The notes under the pieces were generated by a model that saw only the letters and a list, made by a program, of their open reading frames with translations, was not told the origin of the DNA and searched no databases. A stretch of 64,000 bases of DNA from UMGS1975 sp959600905. Lineage in GTDB: Bacteria > Bacillota > Clostridia > Christensenellales > QAND01. Positions 17,487 to 26,568 of this stretch are shown piece by piece. The first letter of the stretch is position 1. Every line of letters starts with the position of its first letter. A program made the translations under genes and the position numbers. The stretch lies in assembly GCA_959600905.1 (NCBI GenBank), contig CAUGNO010000003.1, positions 124,001 through 188,000 of the forward strand. The letters run 5' to 3'.

Positions 17487-18389
17487 TTAACACAACATTT
17501 TTTCTATGCCAGTTTTTTGTATGCCCTTTAGCATCTCCAAAAACTTAGCCGAAGCCCGCCCGAGGGGCTGTTCCTTTTTCCAGATAAAAACGCTGCGGTC
17601 CACCAGCGGAGGGAATAGCGGGCGAAAACAAAGCTCTGGATTTTGGTACAGGGACACTGCCCCTTCTATTGTCAGTGCATAGCCAAGTCCTTCCCGCACC
17701 ATCAGCACCGCATTGCCTATCAAATTATAGGTGGCCAAAATATGCACGGAATCCTTTGCGTTCCCAAACCAGGCTGCCAATTCATCTTGCACCACCGGCC
17801 TATGCGCATTGAGAAGCGGAAGCGAGCACAGCTCCTCCGCCGTCACAACTTCCCTCTCCGCCAGCGGCGCATCCGAACGCATCAGCACGCCCCATTGTTC
17901 CGTTTGTCCTAGGGACAAAGAGTGGTATTTGGCAATCTCTACCGGCTCTACCAGCAAGCCAAAATCCAGCAAGCCTTGATCGATACGCTCTTTGATATGA
18001 TCGGCATTGCCGGTATACAATTCATACTGCACCTGTGGATATGCCTGGGAAAATGCCCGAAGCAAACGAGGCCATATACGCGCAGAAGCGGACTCTGCGC
18101 TGCCGATGGAAATGGTTCCCGTCACCTGATCTGCCTGCGCTTTTATCTCTTCCTGGGCCTTGGCCGCCAAAGACAAGAGTTCTTCTGCTCTTCGCTTCAA
18201 CAATCTGCCAGCTTGCGTTAAAAACGGCCTACCTGCCTCCCTACAAAACAGTGACTGCCCCAGTTCGTGTTCCAGCTGCGCCAGTTGACGGGACAGTGTC
18301 GGCTGGGTGATATGCAAGGCCTTGGCCGCACGGGTGATATTTTCTTCCCGTGCCACTGCCAAAAAATATCTAAGTACACGAAGCTCCAA
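17487..18389 (-). CDS. LysR-family transcriptional regulator
   Basis: 300-residue DNA-binding regulator. The winged helix is at about 1-60: ELRVLRYFLAVAREEN, AAKALHITQPTLSRQLAQLE. The rest is the two-lobed inducer-binding domain (GTISIGSAES, GLLVEPVE, GLGYALTIEG). I place the start at TTG 18389, nine bases after AGGAGG, because the family N terminus begins here and gives the standard length; the frame upstream to 18434 lacks a site. The ligand is unknown. It lies downstream of the hydrolase gene on the same strand, separated by a strong hairpin. Confidence 0.9.
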   Translation of the reverse strand: MELRVLRYFLAVAREENITRAAKALHITQPTLSRQLAQLEHELGQSLFCREAGRPFLTQAGRLLKRRAEELLSLAAKAQEEIKAQADQVTGTISIGSAESASARIWPRLLRAFSQAYPQVQYELYTGNADHIKERIDQGLLDFGLLVEPVEIAKYHSLSLGQTEQWGVLMRSDAPLAEREVVTAEELCSLPLLNAHRPVVQDELAAWFGNAKDSVHILATYNLIGNAVLMVREGLGYALTIEGAVSLYQNPELCFRPLFPPLVDRSVFIWKKEQPLGRASAKFLEMLKGIQKTGIEKMLC

Positions 18390-18420
18390 ACGACCGGCCC
18401 TCCTACTGCACCTACCACCA

Positions 18421-18450
18421 AGAGGACCTGCCATACATGGCAGGTCCTCT
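18421..18450. repeat. Perfect 13-bp inverted repeat between U34-type gene and LysR gene
   Basis: AGAGGACCTGCCA and TGGCAGGTCCTCT, loop TACA. No T run follows on either strand. It lies 12 bases past the hydrolase stop and about 30 bases before the LysR start, so it may protect the upstream mRNA 3' end, act as a weak terminator, or control LysR. Confidence 0.75.
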
Positions 18451-18461
18451 CAATCTCCGGG

Positions 18462-19586
18462 TTAACGCACCCACTTTTGATAAAACTGTTTTTCCTCCTC
18501 CAGACATGCCCGCAGAAATTCTGCATTGTCCTTACCGGACAGTGTCTGGGCTTGTTTTCTCCACGTCTGCTCCAACACATCGCGCTCTGCATAAAACTCT
18601 GCCGGCGGCTGTTGCTGGGCCAACGCCGTCACCCTGGCATCATGCTCCTCCCAAGACGCCTGATCAAATAACGAATATGCCCCCTGTTCGATGGCCGCGC
18701 CGTCAAACACATACGGCTTATACAGGGATACGCACGGCATGGCCCCGCCCGTTACATACAACAAAACGCGGTCTTGCTGAAAATCGGCCGCCCAGCTTGC
18801 CGTGGACTGCGATCCGCCGTCCGGCGCGGCATGCAGGCATACGTTTCTGCTGTTCTTTTCTGTAATTGGCAGGCCGAACCCATCCTCATGGGAACGCAGA
18901 GCCCGGAACACCACATCGATCCCCTCGCCGCCCGCCAAGGCTCTTTGGCTTAAGCAACGGCGTTCAAAGCCGCCGTGTTCCGGTTCCAACGGCGAAGCCC
19001 ACTGGCTGAAATCGCACCGCGCTCCGCTATAGGCATCCGCATCGTCTTTGATGGAAAAGCAGTTGGAAATTGCCGCTTTATCCATCTTTTTATATGCCCA
19101 CTGCTTACCCACCGTTTCCAGCACGTACAGCTCCTTGCGGTCCATAATCAAAAAGGCATTGTCGTAATACAGCGGGCTCAGGTATCCGCAATTGCCGCCC
19201 TGCCCGTATTGCTCCAGCATTTCCAGAATCACATCCATGGCTGCTTTGGCAGAATCTCCACGCTCCAAACCAAGGCGCAGCAGATCCATCCCAATCAGCG
19301 CTTCCTTCTGGTTTCCTTCGTTTGTGGAAAACAGAGCCTCGTTGCCGATGATCACGCCCTGGTCGTTCATGCCGATCTCCCCGCCCCAAAGCCAAGAGGG
19401 ACGGCTGAGCAGCGTGCCATGGGTGTATTTTGCCTGATCCACCTCTATATAGGTGCATTTAACTTTCTTTTCGCTATGAGTCTGCGCGGGACGCCATTCC
19501 GTTACCTGTGGTTCCTTTGGGTCCCGATCGCTGTTTTTCCCAAAGACCACCGATTTTTTCCCAATCGCCCCTAGAGTATCGCACAT
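18462..19586 (-). CDS. C69/U34-type dipeptidase or Ntn-hydrolase family protein
   Basis: 374-residue protein of the peptidase U34/C69 group (Ntn hydrolases). The sequence begins MCDTLGAIG, so Cys2 would be the N-terminal nucleophile once Met is removed; FGKNSDRDPKEPQ follows, then the conserved GGEIGMNDQGVIIGNEALFST block. It has FLIMDRKELYVLETVGK-like central strands. Members cleave dipeptides or acyl groups. The start follows AAGGAGGC. No signal peptide, so it is probably cytoplasmic. Same strand as LysR downstream. Confidence 0.85.
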   Translation of the reverse strand: MCDTLGAIGKKSVVFGKNSDRDPKEPQVTEWRPAQTHSEKKVKCTYIEVDQAKYTHGTLLSRPSWLWGGEIGMNDQGVIIGNEALFSTNEGNQKEALIGMDLLRLGLERGDSAKAAMDVILEMLEQYGQGGNCGYLSPLYYDNAFLIMDRKELYVLETVGKQWAYKKMDKAAISNCFSIKDDADAYSGARCDFSQWASPLEPEHGGFERRCLSQRALAGGEGIDVVFRALRSHEDGFGLPITEKNSRNVCLHAAPDGGSQSTASWAADFQQDRVLLYVTGGAMPCVSLYKPYVFDGAAIEQGAYSLFDQASWEEHDARVTALAQQQPPAEFYAERDVLEQTWRKQAQTLSGKDNAEFLRACLEEEKQFYQKWVR

Positions 19587-19668
19587 AAGAATGCCTCCTT
19601 TTCCGATTTATACGGCCGGTTGTTTTGCTCTCAGTATACGCCCTCAGCTTTTATAAAACAACGGTTTT

Positions 19669-20679
19669 CTAGCCATTCAGGCCACGCAATTGACCGAGCT
19701 GATCCAAGACCTCCTGCGGCAAATGACAATCCGCTGCTGCCGCCGCAATTTCCATTTCCTTTTTCGATTTGATCCCCACAATGGGAATGACCTGGAATCC
19801 ATGTCCCTGCATCAGATAACCAAGCACCAACGTGTTTACCTCCACGCCTAGGTCTTGTGCCGCCTGCTTTAGCACTGCCAGTATTTTTTCATTTTGCGGG
19901 CAGTCGTATTCCTTATGATCCTGCTCACGCACAGGCAGGCCGTTGGCTAGGCAGTGCAAATACCCTCGTCCATTGGCGCCATATGCCATGGCTGGCATGC
20001 CCGTTTCCTGATGAAAGCGATAAGCCTCTGGCCCCATCACAGTAGTGGATGCAGCGCCCTTGGAGCCGGGGGCAAAGACGTTGAGGCTCCAGTTGATCTG
20101 ATCCACCATAAATCCATCCAAGTCGTGCGCCTTGGCATAATCATAGGCTTCTCGCTGCCGCTCTACCTTCCAGTTGCTGCATCCATATGCACGAATCACG
20201 CCGCGTTTTTTCTGTTCCTGCAAAGTTTCCAATATCTCTGCAATTTCCACCGATTCATTGTCGTGATGCAGCGTAAAAATATCCAGATAATCGGTACGCA
20301 GATTTTTCATCGAAACCTCAATGTCCTCGATGATGTCTGCCCGATGCAGCCGAGTATCCGTGCGCGGCGCTGTGGCCAAATCGTTGGTGGGCGTGATGAT
20401 CTTGCCATTACAACCCTTTACGGACAGCACCAGTTCCTTCCGGTTTTTCCTGGCCTGCATCCAACGTCCAATGATGTTCTGCGATGAAGAGCGCTCCCCT
20501 TCAAACCAATCGCAGTAAATTACGGCCGTATCCAAAAAACGACCGCCCAGCTCGTAATAATAATCCATCATCTCTACGGCCAGCGGCTCTTTCATACTGC
20601 CGCCGTAGGAACCGCACCCCAAGCAGAGGGGGCTTACCTCAAGGCCAGTCTGTCCCAGCGCACTTTTGTCTTTCAGCAT
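19669..20679 (-). CDS. Aldo/keto reductase (second copy type)
   Basis: 336-residue oxidoreductase with the catalytic residues in RFLDTAVIY, ELVLSVKG and IFTLHHDN (Asp, Tyr, Lys, His). The N terminus LGQTGLEVSPLCLGCGSYG is typical. It is clearly different from the enzyme at 13313 and carries a distinctive loop, INWSLNVFAPGSKG. The late motif PIVGIKSKKEMEIA binds cofactor. The start follows GAAGGAGG. A gap of over 80 bases separates it from the hydrolase gene. Substrate unknown. Confidence 0.92.
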   Translation of the reverse strand: MLKDKSALGQTGLEVSPLCLGCGSYGGSMKEPLAVEMMDYYYELGGRFLDTAVIYCDWFEGERSSSQNIIGRWMQARKNRKELVLSVKGCNGKIITPTNDLATAPRTDTRLHRADIIEDIEVSMKNLRTDYLDIFTLHHDNESVEIAEILETLQEQKKRGVIRAYGCSNWKVERQREAYDYAKAHDLDGFMVDQINWSLNVFAPGSKGAASTTVMGPEAYRFHQETGMPAMAYGANGRGYLHCLANGLPVREQDHKEYDCPQNEKILAVLKQAAQDLGVEVNTLVLGYLMQGHGFQVIPIVGIKSKKEMEIAAAAADCHLPQEVLDQLGQLRGLNG

Positions 20680-20908
20680 ACGAATCCTCCTTCTTCCATT
20701 TGCTTTGCTATTGTAAAACTACCCTTGCTTAACTATACGACGATGCATCGATCGGACATACCGTGAAAAAAAGGATCTACAAACGGTTAAAATAGGCTTG
20801 ATACCATTTTCATTGTAATCAACCCGCTGTTGTTTGGCAATGTCTTTTGTGCCGAAAAAATGCGCAAAAAAGCAGCCTCAACGGCCGCTTTTTTTGCCAA
20901 GTCTAACG

Positions 20909-21823
20909 TTATTTTTGAACGGTGAAGTTTTCATCCTCTACATGGTAATACAGCCCTTCGGTCTGGGAAAGATGTTCTTGATACAAAACCGCCTTGCCCT
21001 TTGCAGAAAACAGCTCCATATACCGCATCAGCTCTTCCTTCCAGCCCCGCACACCGGCCTCATAGATCTCTAAAAATTCACCGCTGGCCTTGGCCGTCTC
21101 TCTTGCCTTTCTCTCGTAGGCATCCATTAGATCCGTACAAAGGTTTACCTTTTGGATGCCAACCGCTACGGCCTTAGCCAAGTTTTCATCTCCCGTGCCG
21201 CTGCCGCCGTGCAGCACCAAAGGTACGGAAACCAAGCTGTTGAGCTTTTCCAGAAGGGCAAAATCCAGTCTGGGCGTTCCTTTGTAGGCGCCGTGCGAGG
21301 TTCCTACCGCAACGGCTAGGCAATCGCACTGTGTCTGCTCTACATAGGCCACAGCCTCATCCGGGTTGGTCAGCCACGCATCGCGCGTCTGCTCATACTC
21401 ATACCCCTGGCCCACATGCCCCAGCTCCGCCTCTACGGATACATTGACGGCATGCGCCGTATCCACAATGCGCTTTACCTGTTCTACATTCTGTTCAAAC
21501 GACATCATGGATCTGTCGCTCATCACCGAGGTAAATCCGCTGCGGATGGCCGCAACTTCGGAATCATAAGACTGACCATGGTCTAGGTTGAGCGCCGCGA
21601 TGACATCTGGATACTTCTTTTCAAAATACAGCGCCAGATTGGCCTGCTTTTCAATCCATTCTGCGCCTGCATCCCATACGTTCAAAATCACAGGAGCCTG
21701 CATCTCCCTGGCCGCCTGGTACGCAGCCTCTGTTGTTTCCATGGAAAATACATTCGGAGCAGGAACGGCAAAGCCGCCCTCTTTTTTGGCCACATCCAGC
21801 AGTTTTTTCATTGTGATCAGCAT
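20909..21823 (-). CDS. Class II fructose-bisphosphate/ketose-bisphosphate aldolase family protein
   Basis: 304-residue zinc-dependent aldolase. Metal and catalytic positions are visible: ALNLDHGQ (His and Asp), EAELGHVGQG, AVAVGTSHGAYKG and VLHGGSGTG, with the phosphate loop at the last two. The start MLITMKKLLDVAKK at 21823 follows AAAGGAAG. It lies 41 bases downstream of the Zn-dehydrogenase gene on the same strand, which suggests a sugar or polyol catabolic pair rather than glycolysis. Whether the substrate is fructose-, tagatose- or another bisphosphate cannot be told. Confidence 0.9.
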   Translation of the reverse strand: MLITMKKLLDVAKKEGGFAVPAPNVFSMETTEAAYQAAREMQAPVILNVWDAGAEWIEKQANLALYFEKKYPDVIAALNLDHGQSYDSEVAAIRSGFTSVMSDRSMMSFEQNVEQVKRIVDTAHAVNVSVEAELGHVGQGYEYEQTRDAWLTNPDEAVAYVEQTQCDCLAVAVGTSHGAYKGTPRLDFALLEKLNSLVSVPLVLHGGSGTGDENLAKAVAVGIQKVNLCTDLMDAYERKARETAKASGEFLEIYEAGVRGWKEELMRYMELFSAKGKAVLYQEHLSQTEGLYYHVEDENFTVQK

Positions 21824-21864
21824 GTTTCTCTTCCTTTCTATACAATGACCATGCAGCATGGTTT

Positions 21865-22902
21865 TTACATCGTAATAACAATTCGATAGGCGCCTGGCAC
21901 AACCGCTTTTTCAAACGCCTCCGCGCCCTGCGACATGGGAACCAGCTCTTGGATCACAGGCTTTACGTCAATCAGGCCGCTTTCGATGAGCCAAGCCGCA
22001 TTGTACATATCCGCCTGGTTAGGGGATACCGTCCCAATGATCTCAATTTCCGTATTGTGCACTTCTCCCATACGGATCGGCACCGGCGTATCCGGGTATT
22101 GCGAGCTGTATGCAATGAGCTTTCCATAGGGAGACAGCATGGACAACGCCTGCGCCCATACCTCGTGTACCGCCGTTGTATTGAATACAACCTGCACCCC
22201 TCTTACGCCTACTTTCTTTTCTATATAGGCAGCCGGATCTATTTTTGTGGGGTCAAATGCATCGTCCGCACCAATGGCAAGCGCTTTTTCCCTTCTGGCC
22301 GGGTCTACCTCTGCCAAAATAACATAGGCCCCTCTCCTTTTTGCCAGCTGCACATGCAGCAGGCCCATAACGCCCGCGCCGATGACAACCACGACGTCCC
22401 CCAGCTGGATCTCTGCCTTGTTTACGCTGTGCAAGCAGCATGCCAATGGCTCTGTCAGCGCTGCCTGCTCAAACGGAAGCACATCCGATACAACGATGGC
22501 ACGGCTTTTATCCACCGCAACATATTCCGCTAAATAGCCCACCATATTGATAGCGCCGTCCGGACGCCTATATACAGCGTCGGCAATGCCGGATTGGCAT
22601 TGGCTGGCCCTCCCCGTACGGCAGTAATAGCAGGTTCCGCAGTAAGGGTCGGTAGATACGACATGATCGCCTACCTTACAATGCTTAACCTGTTGGCCTA
22701 CCTGTACAACAATGCCGCTGGCCTCGTGCCCAGCAATCACGGGATAGCCGCCCACATCCTTTTTCCCTAGATAGATTCTCTGTTCCATCGTACATAGAGC
22801 ACAAGCCTTGATTTGAATGAGCACATCGTTCGGCCCTACCTCTGGCATGGGATATTCCATGACCTGCACTTTTTGCACCCGTGTAATCGTAACCGCTTTC
22901 AC
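21865..22902 (-). CDS. Zinc-binding alcohol dehydrogenase family protein
   Basis: 345-residue medium-chain dehydrogenase/reductase (polyol/threonine dehydrogenase type). Catalytic zinc ligands: Cys in ALCTMEQ, GHEASGIV, and Glu in the TEPLACCLHS region. The structural zinc site is intact in part: YCGTCYYCRTGRASQC (four Cys). The nucleotide loop is VVVIGAGVMGLLHVQLA. It is first in a two-gene unit with the aldolase and diverges from the MarR gene. The promoter at 22935-22963 has an inverted repeat around the -10. Oxidation of a sugar alcohol is likely but inferred. Confidence 0.92.
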   Translation of the reverse strand: MKAVTITRVQKVQVMEYPMPEVGPNDVLIQIKACALCTMEQRIYLGKKDVGGYPVIAGHEASGIVVQVGQQVKHCKVGDHVVSTDPYCGTCYYCRTGRASQCQSGIADAVYRRPDGAINMVGYLAEYVAVDKSRAIVVSDVLPFEQAALTEPLACCLHSVNKAEIQLGDVVVVIGAGVMGLLHVQLAKRRGAYVILAEVDPARREKALAIGADDAFDPTKIDPAAYIEKKVGVRGVQVVFNTTAVHEVWAQALSMLSPYGKLIAYSSQYPDTPVPIRMGEVHNTEIEIIGTVSPNQADMYNAAWLIESGLIDVKPVIQELVPMSQGAEAFEKAVVPGAYRIVITM

Positions 22903-22922
22903 ATGAACGCCCCTTTCTTTTT

Positions 22923-22963
22923 TAATACTATTTAATATTATCCTTTTTAGTATTATACGTCAA
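22923..22963 (-). promoter_or_regulatory. Promoter and candidate operator of the dehydrogenase-aldolase unit
   Basis: On the minus strand TTGACG (22958-22963) and TAATAT (22935-22940), 17-base spacer. The perfect 8-bp inverted repeat TAATACTA/TAGTATTA (22923-22930 and 22948-22955) flanks the -10. The nearby MarR regulator is the obvious candidate to bind it. Confidence 0.6.
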
Positions 22964-23008
22964 GAGATTTTTAAGATAATTTTCTTTGCACTTTTATTCC
23001 CTTTTTGT

Positions 23009-23037
23009 TTGACAGAAATAATACCAAACAATATAAT
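23009..23037 (+). promoter_or_regulatory. Consensus promoter of the MarR gene
   Basis: TTGACA (23009-23014) and TATAAT (23032-23037), exactly 17 bases apart. The TTG here can be read as a start codon in frame with the gene but is part of the -35 box, so the true start is the later ATG. Confidence 0.85.
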
Positions 23038-23065
23038 AAAACAAAAAAAGAAAGCGTGTGCTGCC

Positions 23066-23524
23066 ATGAAAAAAAACGACAGTATCGAAACCGATGCATA
23101 TCTGCGCTACAAGGATCTAACGCGTTCTATTACAAAGCATGAGCGATTGTATGATCATTGGGGCTGGAAACACAACATTGCTTTTTCCACGTTTATGGTG
23201 ATGGAAAAGCTTTTGCAATATCCCGAGGGTGGATTCCCTTCTGAAATTGCAGATCGGCTGTATCTGCCGCGACAAACAATGAGCGGCATCCTTCGCAATC
23301 TGGAAAAAAGCGGGTACATCGTGCGTTCTTTCCATCCCAGCGATGGGCGCCGCAAGGTGATTCGGCTCACAGAAAGCGGCAGGGCTTATATTTCCGAACT
23401 GTTGGTTCAGCTAAACCAAGCGCAGATGCGTGCCTATGCGCTTTTGACAGTGGCAGAGCAAAAGCAGCTAAACTATCTGATGGAACGCTTAACAGATGGT
23501 TTGGAAATCGAATTTGAAAAGTAA
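23066..23524 (+). CDS. MarR-family transcriptional regulator
   Basis: 152-residue winged-helix repressor type. The DNA-binding part is at about 50-110: GGFPSEIADRLYLPRQTMSGILRNLEKSGYI in pieces, followed by the wing SFHPSDGRRKVIRLTESGRA. Flanking helices form the dimer interface. The start is ATG 23066, chosen because the upstream frame runs through the promoter. Divergent from the dehydrogenase-aldolase unit, which it probably controls; the ligand is unknown. Confidence 0.9.
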   Translation: MKKNDSIETDAYLRYKDLTRSITKHERLYDHWGWKHNIAFSTFMVMEKLLQYPEGGFPSEIADRLYLPRQTMSGILRNLEKSGYIVRSFHPSDGRRKVIRLTESGRAYISELLVQLNQAQMRAYALLTVAEQKQLNYLMERLTDGLEIEFEK

Positions 23525-23674
23525 TCTCTTGATACACGGCCGGCTGGTGATTTTTACCGCCGGTCGTTTCTTTCTTTTCAGACCTCCCTTCTTCTCCATG
23601 TGGTATGATGAGATGGATGATACAACTTTGACGCAACTTTGATGTAAGGTTTTTCTGCGCAAGGGAGGATGGCT

Positions 23675-24331
23675 ATGAACCGAATACTCATTGTCGAGGA
23701 TGAAAAACCCATTTCTGAATTGATTCGATTGAACCTGACCGATGCAGGCTACGCTTGCTTTTGCGCCTATGATGGCGAGCAGGCCGCAACGCTGTTGGAA
23801 AGCAATCTATATGATTTAATTCTTTTGGACGTAATGCTGCCCAAAATCAACGGGTTTGAGCTGCTGGAATACATACGCCCTTTACAAATACCCGTGATCT
23901 TTCTTACTGCCAAGGCACATGTCAACGATCGGGTCAAAGGCCTGCGCCTGGGGGCGGAAGATTATATCGTGAAGCCCTTTGAGATCATTGAGCTGCTGGC
24001 GCGTGTGGAAACCGTGCTGCGCCGGTACCATAAAGCCAATAGGATATTGAGCGTGTATGATATCACGGTGGATACCCTGTCCCGTATTGTCAAAAAATCC
24101 GGCGAGCCCGTCAGCCTGACGGTAAAAGAATACGACCTATTGGTGCTATTTTTGCAAAACCCAAACATTGCCCTATTTCGAGATCGCATCTACGAAAGGG
24201 TTTGGGGCGAAGCGTATATGGGCGATAGCAGAACAGTAGACCTACATGTACAAAGGATGAGAAAAAAGCTGGGGCTGGAAGATAAGATCGTGCCTGTATA
24301 TAAGATCGGCTATCGGCTGGAGGTAACCTAA
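23675..24331 (+). CDS. OmpR/PhoB-family response regulator
   Basis: 218-residue regulator. The receiver domain has the acidic pair in VEDEKP, the phosphorylated Asp in DLILLDVMLPKI and Lys in FLTAKAHV. The C-terminal OmpR winged helix includes VSLTVKEYDLLVLFLQN and DSRTVDLHVQRMRKKL. The start is ATG 23675, six bases past AGGGAGG; an ATG two codons earlier touches the site. It ends one base before the kinase start, so they are translated together. Its partner list with a VanY-type enzyme suggests a cell-wall-linked regulon. Confidence 0.95.
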   Translation: MNRILIVEDEKPISELIRLNLTDAGYACFCAYDGEQAATLLESNLYDLILLDVMLPKINGFELLEYIRPLQIPVIFLTAKAHVNDRVKGLRLGAEDYIVKPFEIIELLARVETVLRRYHKANRILSVYDITVDTLSRIVKKSGEPVSLTVKEYDLLVLFLQNPNIALFRDRIYERVWGEAYMGDSRTVDLHVQRMRKKLGLEDKIVPVYKIGYRLEVT

Positions 24332-25816
24332 GTGAACTTTTTTTGGAAGCTGTACTTTAGCATTATGCTCATTGTAACCGTCTGTTTTGGCATTGGCGGT
24401 TATGTTTTGATTCAATCCAGCTTCCATACTTCATTAGACAGGGAAATTGAGGTTGCTTTTCAGGAGAATGATATTCTCTATATCTCATTTGAGCGTATTC
24501 TCAGTACCATTTACGGAATTGACTCCGCTACCATTCTGGAAAAAGATATGCTAGCATCCGACGAAGGCGGCACGCTGGCTGATGAACTTTCCTACATACT
24601 CCAAAACGTATCAAAAAGCATTTCCATTCAAAATGCCAACGGCAATATTCCTTTCCGTCTAAGCGATCAAAACGGAAAGACCGTTTTTCAGGATATTCAT
24701 TTTGCCGTACAGGAATCCTTAGCGCCCTCCCTTACCGCCGCGGACCGTGGGCACCGGATTGTGGAAATAGAGGGCCGTTATTATATACAGACCGCCCAGC
24801 CCTTAACGCTGGCAGGCACTGTATTTTACATTGAAAACTACCGAGACATTACGCCGGTATTTCAGCATAAGCAGGGGCAGTACCGCACGTTTATCATGCT
24901 GATCTTGGTCCTATTCGGCGGCTGTGCGCTTGTCATCTTCTTTCTGGCGCGCTGGCTGATGCGCCCTATCCGGGCCTTATCCCGCGCTACCAAGCAGCTG
25001 GCTACCGGGCATTTCAAAAACCCGGTCCGTGTGGCCAACAACGATGAAATCGGCACGCTGGCATCCGATTTCAACACCATGTCGCTCAAGCTCTTGCAGA
25101 CCATGGATAATCTAAAGGAAACCGCTACCAGGCAGGAAATGTTTGCCGGTAACTTTGCCCATGAACTGAAAACGCCGTTAACCTCCATGATTGGCTACGC
25201 GGATATGCTGCGTTCCAAAAAGCTCACAGAAGAACAACAGGTCTTGTTTGCCAACCAGATCGTTCAGGATGGCAAACGGTTGGAATCCCTTTCCATGAAA
25301 CTGATGGATCTTATTGTATTAAAGCGTGAGGACCTGCCGATGCGCCGCGTTTCCAGCAAACAGTTTTTTCAATCCGTCTACCAAACCGTTTTGCCCGTCA
25401 TGCAGCAAAACCACATTCGATTTACCGTAAAGTGCCAGTATGCGCTGCTAACCATAGAGCCGGATCTAATGTCGACAGTCTGCATCAATTTGCTGGATAA
25501 CGCCCGCAAAGCCATCGATGAGGGGCAAAAGGGAGAAATCTCTCTATTGGGCCGCAGATGTGATGACGGCTATGAAATTTTGGTCATCGATAACGGCTGC
25601 GGAATGGAGCAGGAGGAGCTTGCCAAAATCACAGAAGCGTTTTATATGGTGGATAAATCCCGTTCCCGCAAAAAAGGGGGCGCCGGACTGGGGCTGGCCG
25701 TATGCAGCGAAATTCTCCGTCTGCATGGCGGTCTGCTAGAATTTGTCAGCCAGCCGGGCCAAGGAACATGTGCACGCGTTTGGTTAAGGGGGGAACATTT
25801 GCATGCAGAAGCTTAA
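24332..25816 (+). CDS. Sensor histidine kinase
   Basis: 494-residue membrane kinase. Membrane segments at about 8-28 and 185-210 bracket an extracellular sensor domain of about 155 residues. A HAMP linker follows (LMRPIRALSRATKQL...NDEIGTLASDFN), then HisKA with the phospho-His in NFAHELKTPLTS and the ATPase lid: NLLDNARKAI, DNGCGMEQEEL and GGAGLGLAV. The start is GTG 24332, directly after the regulator stop TAA, with GGAGG upstream. The signal is unknown. Confidence 0.95.
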   Translation: MNFFWKLYFSIMLIVTVCFGIGGYVLIQSSFHTSLDREIEVAFQENDILYISFERILSTIYGIDSATILEKDMLASDEGGTLADELSYILQNVSKSISIQNANGNIPFRLSDQNGKTVFQDIHFAVQESLAPSLTAADRGHRIVEIEGRYYIQTAQPLTLAGTVFYIENYRDITPVFQHKQGQYRTFIMLILVLFGGCALVIFFLARWLMRPIRALSRATKQLATGHFKNPVRVANNDEIGTLASDFNTMSLKLLQTMDNLKETATRQEMFAGNFAHELKTPLTSMIGYADMLRSKKLTEEQQVLFANQIVQDGKRLESLSMKLMDLIVLKREDLPMRRVSSKQFFQSVYQTVLPVMQQNHIRFTVKCQYALLTIEPDLMSTVCINLLDNARKAIDEGQKGEISLLGRRCDDGYEILVIDNGCGMEQEELAKITEAFYMVDKSRSRKKGGAGLGLAVCSEILRLHGGLLEFVSQPGQGTCARVWLRGEHLHAEA

Positions 25817-26474
25817 AACCATTGTGCCGTTTTTTCTGGCCATTTTGCTGCTGTTTTTTGCAGCCTTCCTGCCAATTTTCCTTTGCCGCCTACAGGATAA
25901 CTCCATGCTTGGTGTGGCCCATTTGGAGCCGCTGCCCACAGCAGAACCCTTTGAGGAGGGGCATCCTTTGAGCGCCGCAGAGAAAATCTCTCTAATCTGC
26001 GATTATGGACGCATCGGCTCTAACATCGTTATTACGGAACGCCAGAATTCAAAATCCTATAAAAAAAATGATCCTATCCCCGAAGAAAAGGTGTTTGCAG
26101 AGCTGAAAAAGTTACAGTCGCTGGGCGCTTTTCCTGACATTCCCCTCGATGATGAGCTGATGTATTATTCTACGTCCTATACCTATATGGATGTAGACCA
26201 TCCCTCCCGCATCGTAAACATCCTTGACTATTCCTTTTCAGTAGAGGATTATCATTGTACCCTTACGATGGATGCGGATACAAATCAAATTTATCAATAT
26301 AACATTCGGCTCAACGGCCATCCTCTTTCCTTTGATACGCAGTCGGCCTTTGCTGCGTTTAGCCGTTATCTTCTGCTGGATGAAGAGCATGAAAAACTCT
26401 ATTATTTTGTATTCCAGGAAAATAACGCCGTGATCCTGGCACTGAAAGCCATGCGCAGCATGAACAATATATGA
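25803..26474 (+). CDS. Membrane-anchored protein of unknown function in the two-component operon
   Basis: 223-residue protein with one N-terminal membrane segment (about 8-28, FFLAILLLFFAAFLPIFL) and an outside or soluble domain with many short strands (DYSFSVEDYHCTLTMD and similar). It overlaps the kinase end by 14 bases (start ATG 25803 after GGGGGG). The placement recalls extracytoplasmic kinase accessories such as YycH/YycI, but no clear sequence match is visible. Translation from the overlap ties it to the kinase. I do not name a function. Confidence 0.75.
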   Translation: MQKLKTIVPFFLAILLLFFAAFLPIFLCRLQDNSMLGVAHLEPLPTAEPFEEGHPLSAAEKISLICDYGRIGSNIVITERQNSKSYKKNDPIPEEKVFAELKKLQSLGAFPDIPLDDELMYYSTSYTYMDVDHPSRIVNILDYSFSVEDYHCTLTMDADTNQIYQYNIRLNGHPLSFDTQSAFAAFSRYLLLDEEHEKLYYFVFQENNAVILALKAMRSMNNI

Positions 26475-26568
26475 TGCAGTTTTGATGCAAATCTGTGCCT
26501 ACTCCTATGCCTAGCCCCCCTATACTACCCTCATAAAAACCGACCATGTGAGAGAAAGGATGTTTGTC

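Noticed and set aside
23009..23065. TTG start for the MarR gene at 23009
   Set aside because: That TTG is part of a perfect -35 box with a -10 17 bases later; the ATG at 23066 is inside the transcript.
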